From an uncultured Prochlorococcus sp. (GTDB lineage: Bacteria > Cyanobacteriota > Cyanobacteriia > PCC-6307 > Cyanobiaceae), in assembly GCA_902576415.1 (NCBI GenBank), contig CACGVZ010000001.1, positions 124,001 through 188,000 on the forward strand: 64,000 nt of DNA, written 5' to 3'. The notes beneath the pieces are model-generated. The model ran no database searches, was not told the origin of the DNA, and saw only the letters and a list, made by a program, of their open reading frames with translations. The position numbers and the translations under genes are program-made. This document shows positions 29,475-39,615 of the stretch, piece by piece. Every line of letters starts with the position of its first letter. The first letter of the stretch is position 1.

Positions 29475-30824
29475 TTAAAAATTATTTTTATTTTCAAAAA
29501 CTTTCCAAATATTAACCAGTGAATCTTTAGTGCCAATGTTTCCAGGATGGGTAACAATGGGAAGTTTTTCGCCATTTTTTAGGTTGTAAGTTACTACTGA
29601 AATGCCTGTTAAAATCTGTCCTTCAAGATAAACATAATCTGCATTTAGTCCATTACTAAGAATAAAATTTGTTGTTATTCCACCTTTTGAAATCAAATAT
29701 CCTATTTCATACTTCAAATCTGCGACTAATTCAGCAATAAAACAAGCAAGTAAATTATAAAAATTAAATAGTTCAGAAGAATCTAAAGACATAAATTTTC
29801 TTGAAGTAAACAAAACAGGAGTTTTTCCTTTCTCAAAAGAAAATCTAATTTCTTTCAAAAATTTATTTTTAAACAAACTCCTTCGCTTCTGATTATTATC
29901 TGATGAAGTAATTTTAAAGAATTCAGAAACATTTAATTCAACTGGGGTGCAATTACTTATCTCTAATAAATTATTCAATTGTATTGTGGAAAGTTCTACA
30001 TAAGATCCAACAATTATCAGTCCTGGAAGAAAACTCTTTTCTTTATTTCTTATTCTTAAATTAGAGAAAAATATTTCACTCTGAGAAACACTTTTTTTCT
30101 CAGAAATTGAACTTATAAAACTTGCTGCAGTTCTAAATAAGAATTTTTTGTGTTTAATTAATTTTTTAATTACTAAAGAAAATTTTTTTAGTTGAGAATA
30201 ATTTTCTACATCTACAATTACATGTTTATTATTCTTTAAGTTCTTTAGTGTTTTAAAAACAATATTATTTTCTTCATCATTCAGCATTTCGATATCTGAC
30301 AATAAAAGGTTTTGAATATCTTCAAAATTTAATTGAGATTTACTCTTCTGAAATAAAATATTCTTGACATTACTTGTCTCATATCCAAAAATTTTATCTT
30401 TTGCAAAAATTGTTTGACTGATGGGGGTTTTATCAACAAAATGGGATCCATTAATTGTTAATCTTTTACCCTCTATGAAAGCTGGAATATGAAAAGTTGC
30501 ATCAAAAGGTCCTAAGAAACTATCTAGAGCAATTGGCTCTAAATAGTTATGTCCTCGAAGAGTAGAGTCTCCTCTACTTATAAAAATTATTTCTTCTTTA
30601 TAGGCTTGAGAACCAATTACAGTCTTAAGATTTTTACAAATTTCCTCTATTGTTAATTTCGCATCATTTTCCGATAGCGACCTTGTATTAGCCAAAATAA
30701 AAAATAAATTAGATTTAGATTCAAAACCTTTGACTAAAGTTGAGCAGTCCCACCTAAGCAGTAATAAGCAATCGTGAACAGTTTGAGAGCCTGTGGGATC
30801 ATCATCAATAACAACAAATTTCAT
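29475..30824 (-). CDS. Four-carbon acid sugar kinase-like (DUF1537) family protein
   Basis: N-terminal 'FVVIDDDPTGSQTVHDCLLLLRW', 'ISRGDSTLRGH', C-terminal 'YLISKGGITTNFIL...EGQILTGISVVTYNLKNGEKLPIVTHPGNIG'. Confidence 0.85.
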   Translation of the reverse strand: MKFVVIDDDPTGSQTVHDCLLLLRWDCSTLVKGFESKSNLFFILANTRSLSENDAKLTIEEICKNLKTVIGSQAYKEEIIFISRGDSTLRGHNYLEPIALDSFLGPFDATFHIPAFIEGKRLTINGSHFVDKTPISQTIFAKDKIFGYETSNVKNILFQKSKSQLNFEDIQNLLLSDIEMLNDEENNIVFKTLKNLKNNKHVIVDVENYSQLKKFSLVIKKLIKHKKFLFRTAASFISSISEKKSVSQSEIFFSNLRIRNKEKSFLPGLIIVGSYVELSTIQLNNLLEISNCTPVELNVSEFFKITSSDNNQKRRSLFKNKFLKEIRFSFEKGKTPVLFTSRKFMSLDSSELFNFYNLLACFIAELVADLKYEIGYLISKGGITTNFILSNGLNADYVYLEGQILTGISVVTYNLKNGEKLPIVTHPGNIGTKDSLVNIWKVFENKNNF

Positions 30825-30836
30825 ATGATTGCATAA

Positions 30837-31691
30837 TTATTTAAGAGATTTTATTTGTATTGATGCATTTAACCTTTTACTATCATTTGAAGGAATCATA
30901 ATTTTTCTAAATCCATCAACAAAAGAATTTCTTGGACTAGTCCAAGGTTCGAGACATATCATTCTTCTTGGAGGATCACTCCAAATAACACCTAAATCAA
31001 AAGGATATGGATGATTTAAAATTACCTCTCGTTTAAAAATTTTGTCTCGAAAAGAGCTTCTACCTGAAGTATACATAAGTAGATCAACCCCTAAATGAAT
31101 TTTGTTTAATTTATCCAAAGTATTACTTATAGTATTTTTTTCTTGATCCTGACAATTAAATGGATTATCAATAAACTCTAAATTTTTGAAATCTGAAACA
31201 TTAAAATAAGGATGCAAACCTAAATTTATAGGCATAGCAAAGTCTGTTTTGTTTAGGATTTTAATTTGAAATTCTAAACAGTTAATCTTTAAAGTAACTT
31301 GTATTCTTAGTTCGAAATCGAAAGGATAATATTTTTTGGTTTTTTTAGATGAATTTAAGAATAAGCATAAAAATTTTTCATTTTCATTAAATGAGTATTG
31401 CCATTGCAAATCCCTAGCGAAACCATGTTGTGGTAATTGCAAAAAACCATTTCCGAATACTGAACTAGAGTTATTGAGATTTCCACAAATTGGAAACAAG
31501 ATTGGAATCCCTCCCCTAATACTTTTTGTCTTGTCCATAAATCTTTTTTCATCGAAATAAAGTATTTCATTACCATCCGAAACCCAATTTGTTATGACAC
31601 CTCCTCTTTCAGGACAAAATTTAATGTAATTATTTTGATCTAATTTAAAGACAAAAATTCCTTTTTCTTTATTAGATTGTTCAAGTTTCAC
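30837..31691 (-). CDS. galM: Aldose 1-epimerase / glucose-6-phosphate 1-epimerase-like protein
   Basis: 'SIRGGIPILFPICGNL', 'LPQHGFARDLQW', 'LGLHPYFNVSDFKNLEF', 'MICLEPWTSPRNSF'. Confidence 0.88.
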   Translation of the reverse strand: MKLEQSNKEKGIFVFKLDQNNYIKFCPERGGVITNWVSDGNEILYFDEKRFMDKTKSIRGGIPILFPICGNLNNSSSVFGNGFLQLPQHGFARDLQWQYSFNENEKFLCLFLNSSKKTKKYYPFDFELRIQVTLKINCLEFQIKILNKTDFAMPINLGLHPYFNVSDFKNLEFIDNPFNCQDQEKNTISNTLDKLNKIHLGVDLLMYTSGRSSFRDKIFKREVILNHPYPFDLGVIWSDPPRRMICLEPWTSPRNSFVDGFRKIMIPSNDSKRLNASIQIKSLK

Positions 31692-31700
31692 AATTATTAC

Positions 31701-32600
31701 TTAAAGCGAATCAACCCAATCCAAAATATGCTGATTCACTAATTCAGGTATCTCATCATGAGGACAATGTCCTGCGTCAAGAATAATTTCCTTTGTATTT
31801 TTTGGTGTAAATTTTTTATATAGATTTCTTTTTTTTGGAGTGTTCATCCATGGATCTTTTCCTCCCCAGAGAAGTAATAATGGTGCAGTTAGTTTTGCGA
31901 ATAGCTTATCCAAAGGCAATCCTTGAGGACCTGATGGGTTAAATACACTCCTAAAAACATTAAAAGCACCGAAATCTAGAGAGGGCTTCCTTATTGACTC
32001 AACTAAAAAATCATCAACATTTTTTTTATCAACATAAACTTGATTCAAAGTTTTTTTAATATTTTTTGGATTTCTCATGTTCTCAAAAATCAAACGTTGG
32101 AGAACAATATTTTTCAAAAATATGCCAGCAACTGTTTCAATTGAAGTTTGCAACATATTCTTTTTGATAGTTTTTTCTTCACTAAAATATCCAGCAGCAT
32201 TGAGTAATATCACTCCTGCGTTTAGCTCATTTAATTCTGCACCAGCTGCTAATGCTGCATAACCACCTAGTGAATTTCCAACAACAATTGTAGGTTTTTT
32301 TATTTTCTCTTTTACATAAGCAATAACTTGATCCTTCCATAAAGATCCTGAGTATTCAACATCTTGTGGCTTAGGACTCTTCCCAAAACCGAGAAGATCC
32401 ATAGCATGAACTTCGTATTTTTTACTCAAAATTGGAATATTGAATCTCCAATGATCCGTTGAAGCACCGAAACCATGAATTAACAAAATTGCACATTCTT
32501 TTGATGTTGTCTCAGGAGTAGCAGAAACAGTATGTATTGGGTAATTTAAAAAATTCCAGTCATAATTGACATCATTATCTATCAGAACTGATTTTTCCAT
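31701..32600 (-). CDS. Alpha/beta hydrolase fold protein
   Basis: 'ILLIHGFGASTDHWRFNIPIL', nucleophile elbow 'VVGNSLGGYAAL', 'LLLWGGKDPWMN', 'DAGHCPHDEIPELV'. Confidence 0.92.
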   Translation of the reverse strand: MEKSVLIDNDVNYDWNFLNYPIHTVSATPETTSKECAILLIHGFGASTDHWRFNIPILSKKYEVHAMDLLGFGKSPKPQDVEYSGSLWKDQVIAYVKEKIKKPTIVVGNSLGGYAALAAGAELNELNAGVILLNAAGYFSEEKTIKKNMLQTSIETVAGIFLKNIVLQRLIFENMRNPKNIKKTLNQVYVDKKNVDDFLVESIRKPSLDFGAFNVFRSVFNPSGPQGLPLDKLFAKLTAPLLLLWGGKDPWMNTPKKRNLYKKFTPKNTKEIILDAGHCPHDEIPELVNQHILDWVDSL

Positions 32601-32643
32601 TTATTAAAAATCTTATGTTTATTGATTCTAATAAACTTATTTC

Positions 32644-34011
32644 CTAAAGAAGACCCACAGGATCAGCTGCAACATCATCTGAAATTTTATTGCCATCTTT
32701 TGGTGGTTTATCTTTTAGCACAATTCTCAAGAGAACAGGTGCAAGAAATGTTGTTCCAATAACCATTAATAAAATGGCTGCTTCAAGAGAAGGAGTTAAC
32801 AACTTTGCGCTTGTTCCTAGTCCAAGGAAAATTAAACCAACCTCTCCTCTAGGCATCATACCCAACCCTACTACTAATCTATTTGTCGGTTTATCACTAG
32901 AGAATACCCATCCTGCTGCAATCTTTCCAATAATTGCTACAACCAATAAGAATCCCGCGACTACAAGAGCTGACCTACTTGTTGGATCAAGTGGATTGAT
33001 AACAGATAGATCCATTCCAGCTCCAACTAATACAAAGAAAATAGTTGCGAATAAGGATACTAAAGGTAAAACTGATTGTTGAATTGCGTGATTATTTTTC
33101 GAACTACTAAGAATCAGTCCAGCTGCAAAAGCACCTAAAGCTGCCTCCAATCCAATGGCTGTTGCGACAAAACAACATAGCACTAGTATCACAAAGGAAG
33201 CTACAACTACTGCTCCAGGAGCCTTTAATCTATCTAGTAACCAATCAAAACCTGGGGCTGCTGTTCTACTTAATGCGATAGCAGCGATAACAAATACTAC
33301 TGCTGCCGCAACTAACTTAACGATGGGAGCAATTTCTAAAGAACCCCCGGCAGCAAGGGCTACTACAACTGCAAGAATAACAATACCTAAAATATCATCC
33401 AAAACAGCAGCTCCAATAACAATCTGTCCTTCTCTAGTTTTTAAATATCCCAATTCACCAAACACGCTTGCAGTAATTCCTATACTAGTAGCTGTCATAG
33501 ATGCTCCAGCAAAAACTGCTGGAATTAGATCTACCTGGAAAATAAACATTAATCCAAGAGTTCCAAATGCAAACGGTAAAATTACACCAGCCATAGCAAC
33601 TGTGAAAGCTTGAGCTCCGACAGCTACTAATTCCTCTAACTCACTTTCCAATCCTGTTAAAAATAAAAGAGCATATAACCCGAGAGTCGCTACTGCTTGA
33701 AGTGATGGGAAACTTTCGAAATAAACATCAGGTACAGCTTCTGGAGGGATCGACGCTAATGAGCTAATCACATTTATAAGTCCTTCATTTAATTCGGTTC
33801 CTGCTGAGGGCGGTATCAACAAATGGAATCCAGATGCCCCTATTACAACCCCTGCAAGAAGCTCACCTACTATCGTAGGCAAACTTAGTCTTACTAATAC
33901 TTCTGCTAACGCTCTTGCAGCTAAAAATATCAATAGAAACCTTATAACTCCTATTAACGTTTCAGCAACTTCTAAATCATGTGCACTTAATTCCGCAAGT
34001 AAAGTATACAT
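32644..34011 (-). CDS. napA: CPA2-type Na+/H+ antiporter
   Basis: Polytopic; 'LVRLSLPTIVGELLAGVVIGASGF', 'LFLTGLESELEELV', 'MTATSIGITASVFGELGYL...VIGAAVLDDILGIVIL', 'GLGMMPRGEVGLIFLGLG'. Confidence 0.93.
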   Translation of the reverse strand: MYTLLAELSAHDLEVAETLIGVIRFLLIFLAARALAEVLVRLSLPTIVGELLAGVVIGASGFHLLIPPSAGTELNEGLINVISSLASIPPEAVPDVYFESFPSLQAVATLGLYALLFLTGLESELEELVAVGAQAFTVAMAGVILPFAFGTLGLMFIFQVDLIPAVFAGASMTATSIGITASVFGELGYLKTREGQIVIGAAVLDDILGIVILAVVVALAAGGSLEIAPIVKLVAAAVVFVIAAIALSRTAAPGFDWLLDRLKAPGAVVVASFVILVLCCFVATAIGLEAALGAFAAGLILSSSKNNHAIQQSVLPLVSLFATIFFVLVGAGMDLSVINPLDPTSRSALVVAGFLLVVAIIGKIAAGWVFSSDKPTNRLVVGLGMMPRGEVGLIFLGLGTSAKLLTPSLEAAILLMVIGTTFLAPVLLRIVLKDKPPKDGNKISDDVAADPVGLL

Positions 34012-34164
34012 ATGAAATGAAAGAAAAATAAACTACCTAATTGGAAGATAGTTTATTGAGGGCCCACTTTAAGAAATATGTAAGAAAAAAGCAAAAATAC
34101 TCAACAAGTGTGGATCTGAAGTTACAACAAAGAAATTTTCAAAAAAATAGCTATTGTCTGTTAT

Positions 34165-36711
34165 ATGGCTAATCCAATGAATACCAACGAACCTTTTGAT
34201 CTACGTTTGCCCACCCCCGGCTGCTACCTAGATCCTGAGAAAGCTGGCATGGATTCTGATGCTGTTTTTCAAGGAATGACAGCACACCTCTTCTATACGC
34301 TTGGAAAGTTAGCTACTTCTGCAAGTCCTCATGACTTATACATGGCTTTAAGTTACGCAGTTAAAGATAGGCTAATGACAAGATATTTAGCAAGCCAAGA
34401 AGTCATAAGAAAAAAACCGCAAAAAACAGTGGCCTACTTATCAGCAGAATTTTTAATAGGCCCTCAATTAAGTAATAATCTTCTCAATCTTGGAATAACT
34501 CAAGAGGCAGAAGATGCTTTAAAAAGATTTGGCATTGAATCATTGGCAACAATTCTTGAAGTTGAGGAGGAGCCTGGATTAGGTAACGGTGGACTTGGCA
34601 GACTTGCAGCGTGTTACATGGAGTCATTAGCATCTCTACAAGTTCCAGCAGTTGGTTACGGCATTAGATACGAATTTGGTATATTTAATCAGTTAATCAG
34701 AGATGGCTGGCAAGTTGAAGTAACTGATAAATGGTTAAAAGGTGGATGGCCATGGGAACTTCCACAACCTGACGAATCATGTTTCGTTGGTTTTGGAGGC
34801 AGAACTGAAAGTTATAGAGATGATAAAGGTAACTACAGATCAAGATGGATCCCTTCAGAACATGCTATTGGAGTACCTCATGATGTTCCAGTTTTAGGAT
34901 ACAGAGTAAATACATGTGACCGATTAAGATTATGGAGAGCTGATGCAACTGAAAGTTTTGACTTTTATGCCTTCAATATTGGTGATTATTACGGTGCAGT
35001 AGAAGAAAAAGTTGCATCTGAAACTCTTTCAAAAGTTCTTTATCCCAATGACGGAACTGATGAAGGTAGAAGATTAAGACTCAAACAACAACATTTTTTT
35101 GTAAGTTGTTCACTTCAAGATATGTTGAGAAGCCTGGAAAAAAGATCAATACCAATAACAGAATTTCCCAAGCACTGGACAGTTCAATTAAATGATACCC
35201 ATCCTGCTATTGCAGTAGCAGAACTAATGCGACTTCTCATTGACCAATACCAAATAGATTGGGATAAAGCGTGGAATATAACAACCTCTTCAGTTGCGTA
35301 TACCAACCACACATTACTACCAGAAGCTTTAGAGAAATGGGATTTAGGTTTATTTAACGATCTTCTTCCTCGTCATCTAGAAATTATTTATGAAATTAAT
35401 TGGAGATTTCTACAACAATTAAGACTACGTTATCCTGGTGACGATAAAATCCTTCGAAAACTCTCAATAATTGATGAAGAAGGTTCTAAATCAGTAAGAA
35501 TGGCCCATTTAGCTACAATTGGAGCACATCATATAAATGGTGTTGCAGCTCTTCACTCAGATTTAATAAAAAGACAACTTCTACCTGAATTCGCAGCATT
35601 ATGGCCTGAAAAATTCACAAATGTAACTAATGGGGTTACTCCAAGGAGATGGGTTGCACTATCTAATCCATCATTATCTAACCTTCTAGAAGAAGAAGTT
35701 GGTCCAAATTGGATAACAAATATGGAACTTCTTAAAAAGTTAGAAGCAAAAAAAGATGACGACAATTTTTTAGAAAAATTTGAGGAAACTAAACTAAATG
35801 GCAAAAGAAAATTAGCTAGTTTCATCCATTCAAAAACTGGAATATTAGTAGATCCATCAAGCTTATTTGATGTTCAAGTAAAAAGAATACATCAATATAA
35901 AAGGCAACATCTAAACGCTCTACAAATTATTGCTCAATATTTAAGAATCAAAAATGGTACAAACAAATATGAAGTGCCAAGAACAATAATATTTGGCGGT
36001 AAAGCTGCACCAGGTTACTTTATGGCAAAGCTGATGATTCGCTTCATTAATGGTATTGCTGATGTAGTTAATTCTGATCCAGATATGGATGGTCTTTTAA
36101 GAGTTGTTTTTCTACCAGACTATAACGTTAAACTCGGTGAAATAGTTTATCCCGCAACGGATCTTTCGGAACAAATATCAACTGCTGGAAAAGAAGCTTC
36201 TGGGACTGGAAATATGAAATTTGCTATGAATGGAGCGTTAACTATTGGAACCTTAGATGGAGCTAATGTGGAATTAAGAGATCTTGTTAAAAAAGAAAAT
36301 TTCTTTCTTTTTGGTAAAACTGAAAGCGAAATTATGGATTTAAAAAATAATAATTATTCTCCTAAAACTTTTATTGACGAATGTCCAGAACTTAAAGAGG
36401 TTATACGCTTAATTGAAATAGGTCACTTTAGCAATGGGGATAAAGAATTATTTAAACCTTTATTAAATAGCTTGACTGGACATGATCCATTCTTTGTTAT
36501 GGCTGACTTTGAAGATTACCTAAATAAACAAGATGTGGTTAGTGAATATTGGAATAATAAAAAATCTTGGAATAAAATGGCATTATTAAATACTGCTAGA
36601 TCAGGATATTTTTCATCAGACAGATCTATTAGAGAGTACTGCGAATCAATCTGGAAGGTTTCACCTATGCCTGTAGAGATTACGTGCGATGTTGAAGAAT
36701 TAACTAATTAA
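34165..36711 (+). CDS. glgP: Glycogen phosphorylase
   Basis: 'AYLSAEFLIGPQLSNNL', 'GLGNGGLGRLAACYMESLA', 'WTVQLNDTHPAIAVAELMR', 'VKRIHQYKRQHLN', 'STAGKEASGTGNMKFAMNGALTIGTLDGANVE'. Confidence 0.99.
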   Translation: MANPMNTNEPFDLRLPTPGCYLDPEKAGMDSDAVFQGMTAHLFYTLGKLATSASPHDLYMALSYAVKDRLMTRYLASQEVIRKKPQKTVAYLSAEFLIGPQLSNNLLNLGITQEAEDALKRFGIESLATILEVEEEPGLGNGGLGRLAACYMESLASLQVPAVGYGIRYEFGIFNQLIRDGWQVEVTDKWLKGGWPWELPQPDESCFVGFGGRTESYRDDKGNYRSRWIPSEHAIGVPHDVPVLGYRVNTCDRLRLWRADATESFDFYAFNIGDYYGAVEEKVASETLSKVLYPNDGTDEGRRLRLKQQHFFVSCSLQDMLRSLEKRSIPITEFPKHWTVQLNDTHPAIAVAELMRLLIDQYQIDWDKAWNITTSSVAYTNHTLLPEALEKWDLGLFNDLLPRHLEIIYEINWRFLQQLRLRYPGDDKILRKLSIIDEEGSKSVRMAHLATIGAHHINGVAALHSDLIKRQLLPEFAALWPEKFTNVTNGVTPRRWVALSNPSLSNLLEEEVGPNWITNMELLKKLEAKKDDDNFLEKFEETKLNGKRKLASFIHSKTGILVDPSSLFDVQVKRIHQYKRQHLNALQIIAQYLRIKNGTNKYEVPRTIIFGGKAAPGYFMAKLMIRFINGIADVVNSDPDMDGLLRVVFLPDYNVKLGEIVYPATDLSEQISTAGKEASGTGNMKFAMNGALTIGTLDGANVELRDLVKKENFFLFGKTESEIMDLKNNNYSPKTFIDECPELKEVIRLIEIGHFSNGDKELFKPLLNSLTGHDPFFVMADFEDYLNKQDVVSEYWNNKKSWNKMALLNTARSGYFSSDRSIREYCESIWKVSPMPVEITCDVEELTN

Positions 36712-37159
36712 TACTTTTCTTATCGGGAAAATCGGGAGTTTGATGAAATAATCTATTAAGAATTAATCTATCTATGTTTAATGGATCTGGTGCTAATTGG
36801 TCTGCAATTTCTTTAAATTTTAGTTCTATTTTGTTTGAAATTTTTGTATCAAAAATTCTTTCCATTAAGGCCTCGATTGAATATAAATAAGCATTAACAC
36901 TTTCAAGTTCGTCTAAAGTTTCTGTAATTTCTATATCAGAAATATGTTTTTCACCTAAATTAATATCTTCTTTAGATTCTCTTTCAGATAATTGTCTCTG
37001 CAATTCCTGAGTGACCTTGCTACAAAGAGTTCGGAAAGATTGAATTGATGCCCAGTTTAATTCTTGTTGCTGCTTAAAAGTAGGAAATTCTCTAATCAGT
37101 CGATCATGCTCTTTATAAAATCTCTGACAATCAGAGCATTGGCAAGGTTCTCCAGTCAA
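36704..37159 (-). CDS. Conserved hypothetical protein with N-terminal CxCxxC
   Basis: 'MTGEPCQCSDCQRFYKEHDRLIREFPTFKQQQELNWASIQSFRTLCSKVTQELQRQLSE'; mostly helical, no named family recognised. Confidence 0.7.
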   Translation of the reverse strand: MTGEPCQCSDCQRFYKEHDRLIREFPTFKQQQELNWASIQSFRTLCSKVTQELQRQLSERESKEDINLGEKHISDIEITETLDELESVNAYLYSIEALMERIFDTKISNKIELKFKEIADQLAPDPLNIDRLILNRLFHQTPDFPDKKSIN

Positions 37160-37190
37160 AAAAAAATATAACTCTACCTATATCATCTCA

Positions 37191-37523
37191 CTATTTGGGC
37201 ATAATTGTAGGACCATCCAAAAATTCGTCATTTTCATCAAGAGAATCGGGACTATCAGGCAAAGGTATTTCAATACTGGTAACCAAGTTAATGACATCTC
37301 TTAATCTCATAGAGTCAGCAAACCAACCCATTGCCTGTTCGGCATCCCCTCTTTTTTCGGCGTCATTTGCTTGATCTTCATGAGCTTCTGCTAATAAAGT
37401 AAGCCAACATAAGCATCTTGCTTGAACTATTGAAAGATCTAAATCGTTGGGTTGGGATTTAGAAATACGTTCATGCTCTTGTTGTATTAAGAGCTTCAAA
37501 CGCATATCATGCAACTTAGCCAT
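37191..37523 (-). CDS. Conserved hypothetical protein (110 aa)
   Basis: 'MRLKLLIQQEHERISKSQPNDLDLSIVQARCLCWLTLLAEAHEDQANDAEKRGDAEQAMGWFADSMRLRDVINLV'; no characterised family recognised. Confidence 0.75.
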   Translation of the reverse strand: MAKLHDMRLKLLIQQEHERISKSQPNDLDLSIVQARCLCWLTLLAEAHEDQANDAEKRGDAEQAMGWFADSMRLRDVINLVTSIEIPLPDSPDSLDENDEFLDGPTIMPK

Positions 37524-37601
37524 AAAAGATTTAATACTATCTATACGCTAGCTAGAGAGTAGTAATTTTGCACACATACTACATATAGTTTATTAGTTTA
37601 A

Positions 37602-37675
<74 letters not shown>

Positions 37676-37711
37676 AATAGATGATTTTTAGAGTATTAAG
37701 CATTATGCTAA

Positions 37712-38090
37712 ATGAAAGCAGGAGAGGCAATCGCAAAAAAGTTTTATTTTGTTTCCAAAATAAAACTTTTTTGAGGAAAGTCCGGGCTCCCACATGGTCA
37801 GGCTTGCTGGGTAATTCCCAGTGCGGGTAACCGCGAGGAAAGTGCCACAGAAACATACCGCCTAATACTTTATGTATGGCAAGGGTGCAAGGGTGCGGTA
37901 AGAGCGCACCAGCAACATTGAGAGGTGTTGGCTAGGTAAACCCCGGCTGGGAGCAAGGCTTAGTAGATTTATGACCATTAAACAATCTACTTGAACGCGC
38001 CGCTTGAGACTGTGAAGTAATTCCAGCCCTAGATAGATGATTGCCCATCTTCTTTAAGATGAACAGAACCCGGCTTATGACCTGCTTTCT
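37712..38090 (+). ncRNA. rnpB: RNase P RNA (bacterial type A)
   Basis: GAAAGCAGG...CCTGCTTTC terminal pairing, 'GAGGAAAGTCCGGGCTCC', 'GCGGGTAACCGCGAGGAAAGTGCCACAGAAACATACCGCC', 'GGGTGCAAGGGTGCGGTAAGAGCGCACCAGCAAC', 'AGAACCCGGCTTATGACCTGCTTTC'. Confidence 0.96.
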
Positions 38091-38113
38091 AATTATTTTA
38101 TTAGTCAAATCAT

Positions 38114-38863
38114 ATGACAGATATACTTAACCCAAAGAGAATTAATCAAATCATTACTTTTTTAAAGTCTTTAGAAATTAGATCAAAAAGATTTTCTGAG
38201 ATAATTAGAACACAAAATATTTCAGTAATTCAAACTTTTAATCAAGCATTAATCCATTCCTCAGATGGCAAAAGAATAAATTACGAAAAATTAGAATTCT
38301 TTGGAGATGCAGTACTTAGATTAGCTGCATCAAATTTTATTGAAAAGAAATATCCTCAAATGAGCGTAGGCGAAAGATCAGAGCTTAGAGCACAAATTGT
38401 CAGTGATGAATGGTTAACCAAATTAGGGAAAAAAATTTGCATAGAAAAATTAATAATTAAAGGGCCTAAAGCTTTTGGTGATGAAAATTCAGAAAATACT
38501 ATAATTGGTGAATCTACAGAAGCTTTAATCGGCGCCATTTATAAATGTTTTAATTCAATTCAAGAAGTAAACCTATGGCTAGATGATATTTGGGAAGAAG
38601 ATTCAGAAATTTTTTTAAAAGCTCCATACAAATTTAAATCTAAGACAGTTTTACAAGAGTGGTGCCAAAGTAAAGGTTTTAATTTGCCAGTCTACAAAAT
38701 AATTGAAGTCTCAAAAAAAAATGGGGATCCAAAAAGATTTTCCTGCGACATTTTTATCGAAGGATTAAAAGAATCCTCAGCATTTGGCAAATCACATAAA
38801 CAAGCTGAAACAAATGCAGCTAGAGTTTTAATAGAACAACTTATAACTTTAGGTAAGATCTAA
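38114..38863 (+). CDS. rnc: Ribonuclease III
   Basis: 'NYEKLEFFGDAVLRLAASNFI', 'GESTEALIGAIYKCFN', C-terminal dsRBD 'SKTVLQEWCQSKGFNLP...AFGKSHKQAETNAARVLIEQL'. Confidence 0.95.
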   Translation: MTDILNPKRINQIITFLKSLEIRSKRFSEIIRTQNISVIQTFNQALIHSSDGKRINYEKLEFFGDAVLRLAASNFIEKKYPQMSVGERSELRAQIVSDEWLTKLGKKICIEKLIIKGPKAFGDENSENTIIGESTEALIGAIYKCFNSIQEVNLWLDDIWEEDSEIFLKAPYKFKSKTVLQEWCQSKGFNLPVYKIIEVSKKNGDPKRFSCDIFIEGLKESSAFGKSHKQAETNAARVLIEQLITLGKI

Positions 38864-38865
38864 TT

Positions 38866-39051
38866 TTATACAATTTCTAAATTAGTTAGCTGAAAAGTTA
38901 TGAGCTTATCCCAATTACCTCCTTCAAATAAAACAGCTGCTTTTTTGTTTGTAACTCTTTGCACAAAACCTTTATATCCTCTATATATAGAATTAGTATC
39001 TTTTACAACAACAAAAGAACCAGGGAGTATTGGTTTAATCGGTGATTCCAT
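38866..39051 (-). CDS. ndhS: NAD(P)H-quinone oxidoreductase subunit S-like (NdhS, SH3-like); ATG start at 39051 preferred over TTG at 39072
   Basis: '[54 protein letters not shown]' matches the cyanobacterial NdhS/DUF3252 pattern. Confidence 0.8.
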   Translation of the reverse strand: MESPIKPILPGSFVVVKDTNSIYRGYKGFVQRVTNKKAAVLFEGGNWDKLITFQLTNLEIV

Positions 39052-39075
39052 AGAAAATTTTCTTTTATACAATCT

Positions 39076-39615
39076 ATGATAGAAAAAAATGAATGGTTAG
39101 TTGTTGGAGTGATAACATCATGTCATGGAATTAAAGGACAAATAAAGGTTAAATCTTTAAGTGATTTTGAAGAAAGATTTTTAATACCTGGAATCAGATG
39201 GTTGCAAAAAGACAATGAACCACCCTTAAAAATAGAACTTACTTCTGGTTACAAACAACCTGGTAAAGAAACCTTCATTATTAAATTAAAAGGAATAGAT
39301 ACCAGAAATCATGCAGATCAACTAAAAAAATACAAAATTCTTGTAAAAACAAATAAACTCCCTAACCTAAAAAAAGAAGAATTTCACTTGTTAGAACTTA
39401 TAAATCTGCAAGTTAAGACTTTAAAAAATAATGAATTAAAAATAATTGGGAAAGTTATTAATTTAGAAAATGAAAAGAATAATTTACTTGTTATTGAAAT
39501 ATTTGAAAATAATAAACAAGTACTAATACCATTTGTAAAAGAAATAGTACCATTAATCGATATAGATAATAATTTTCTTATTATTAATCCCCCAAAAGGA
39601 CTTTTGGAGCTATAA
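39076..39615 (+). CDS. rimM: 16S rRNA processing protein RimM
   Basis: '[30 protein letters not shown]', '[31 protein letters not shown]'. Confidence 0.95.
   Translation: MIEKNEWLVVGVITSCHGIKGQIKVKSLSDFEERFLIPGIRWLQKDNEPPLKIELTSGYKQPGKETFIIKLKGIDTRNHADQLKKYKILVKTNKLPNLKKEEFHLLELINLQVKTLKNNELKIIGKVINLENEKNNLLVIEIFENNKQVLIPFVKEIVPLIDIDNNFLIINPPKGLLEL

Noticed and set aside
33155-33613. 152-aa plus-strand ORF, Thr/Ala-rich
   Set aside because: Wholly antisense to napA; composition mirrors the hydrophobic codons of the antiporter. Same reasoning for 32690..33082.
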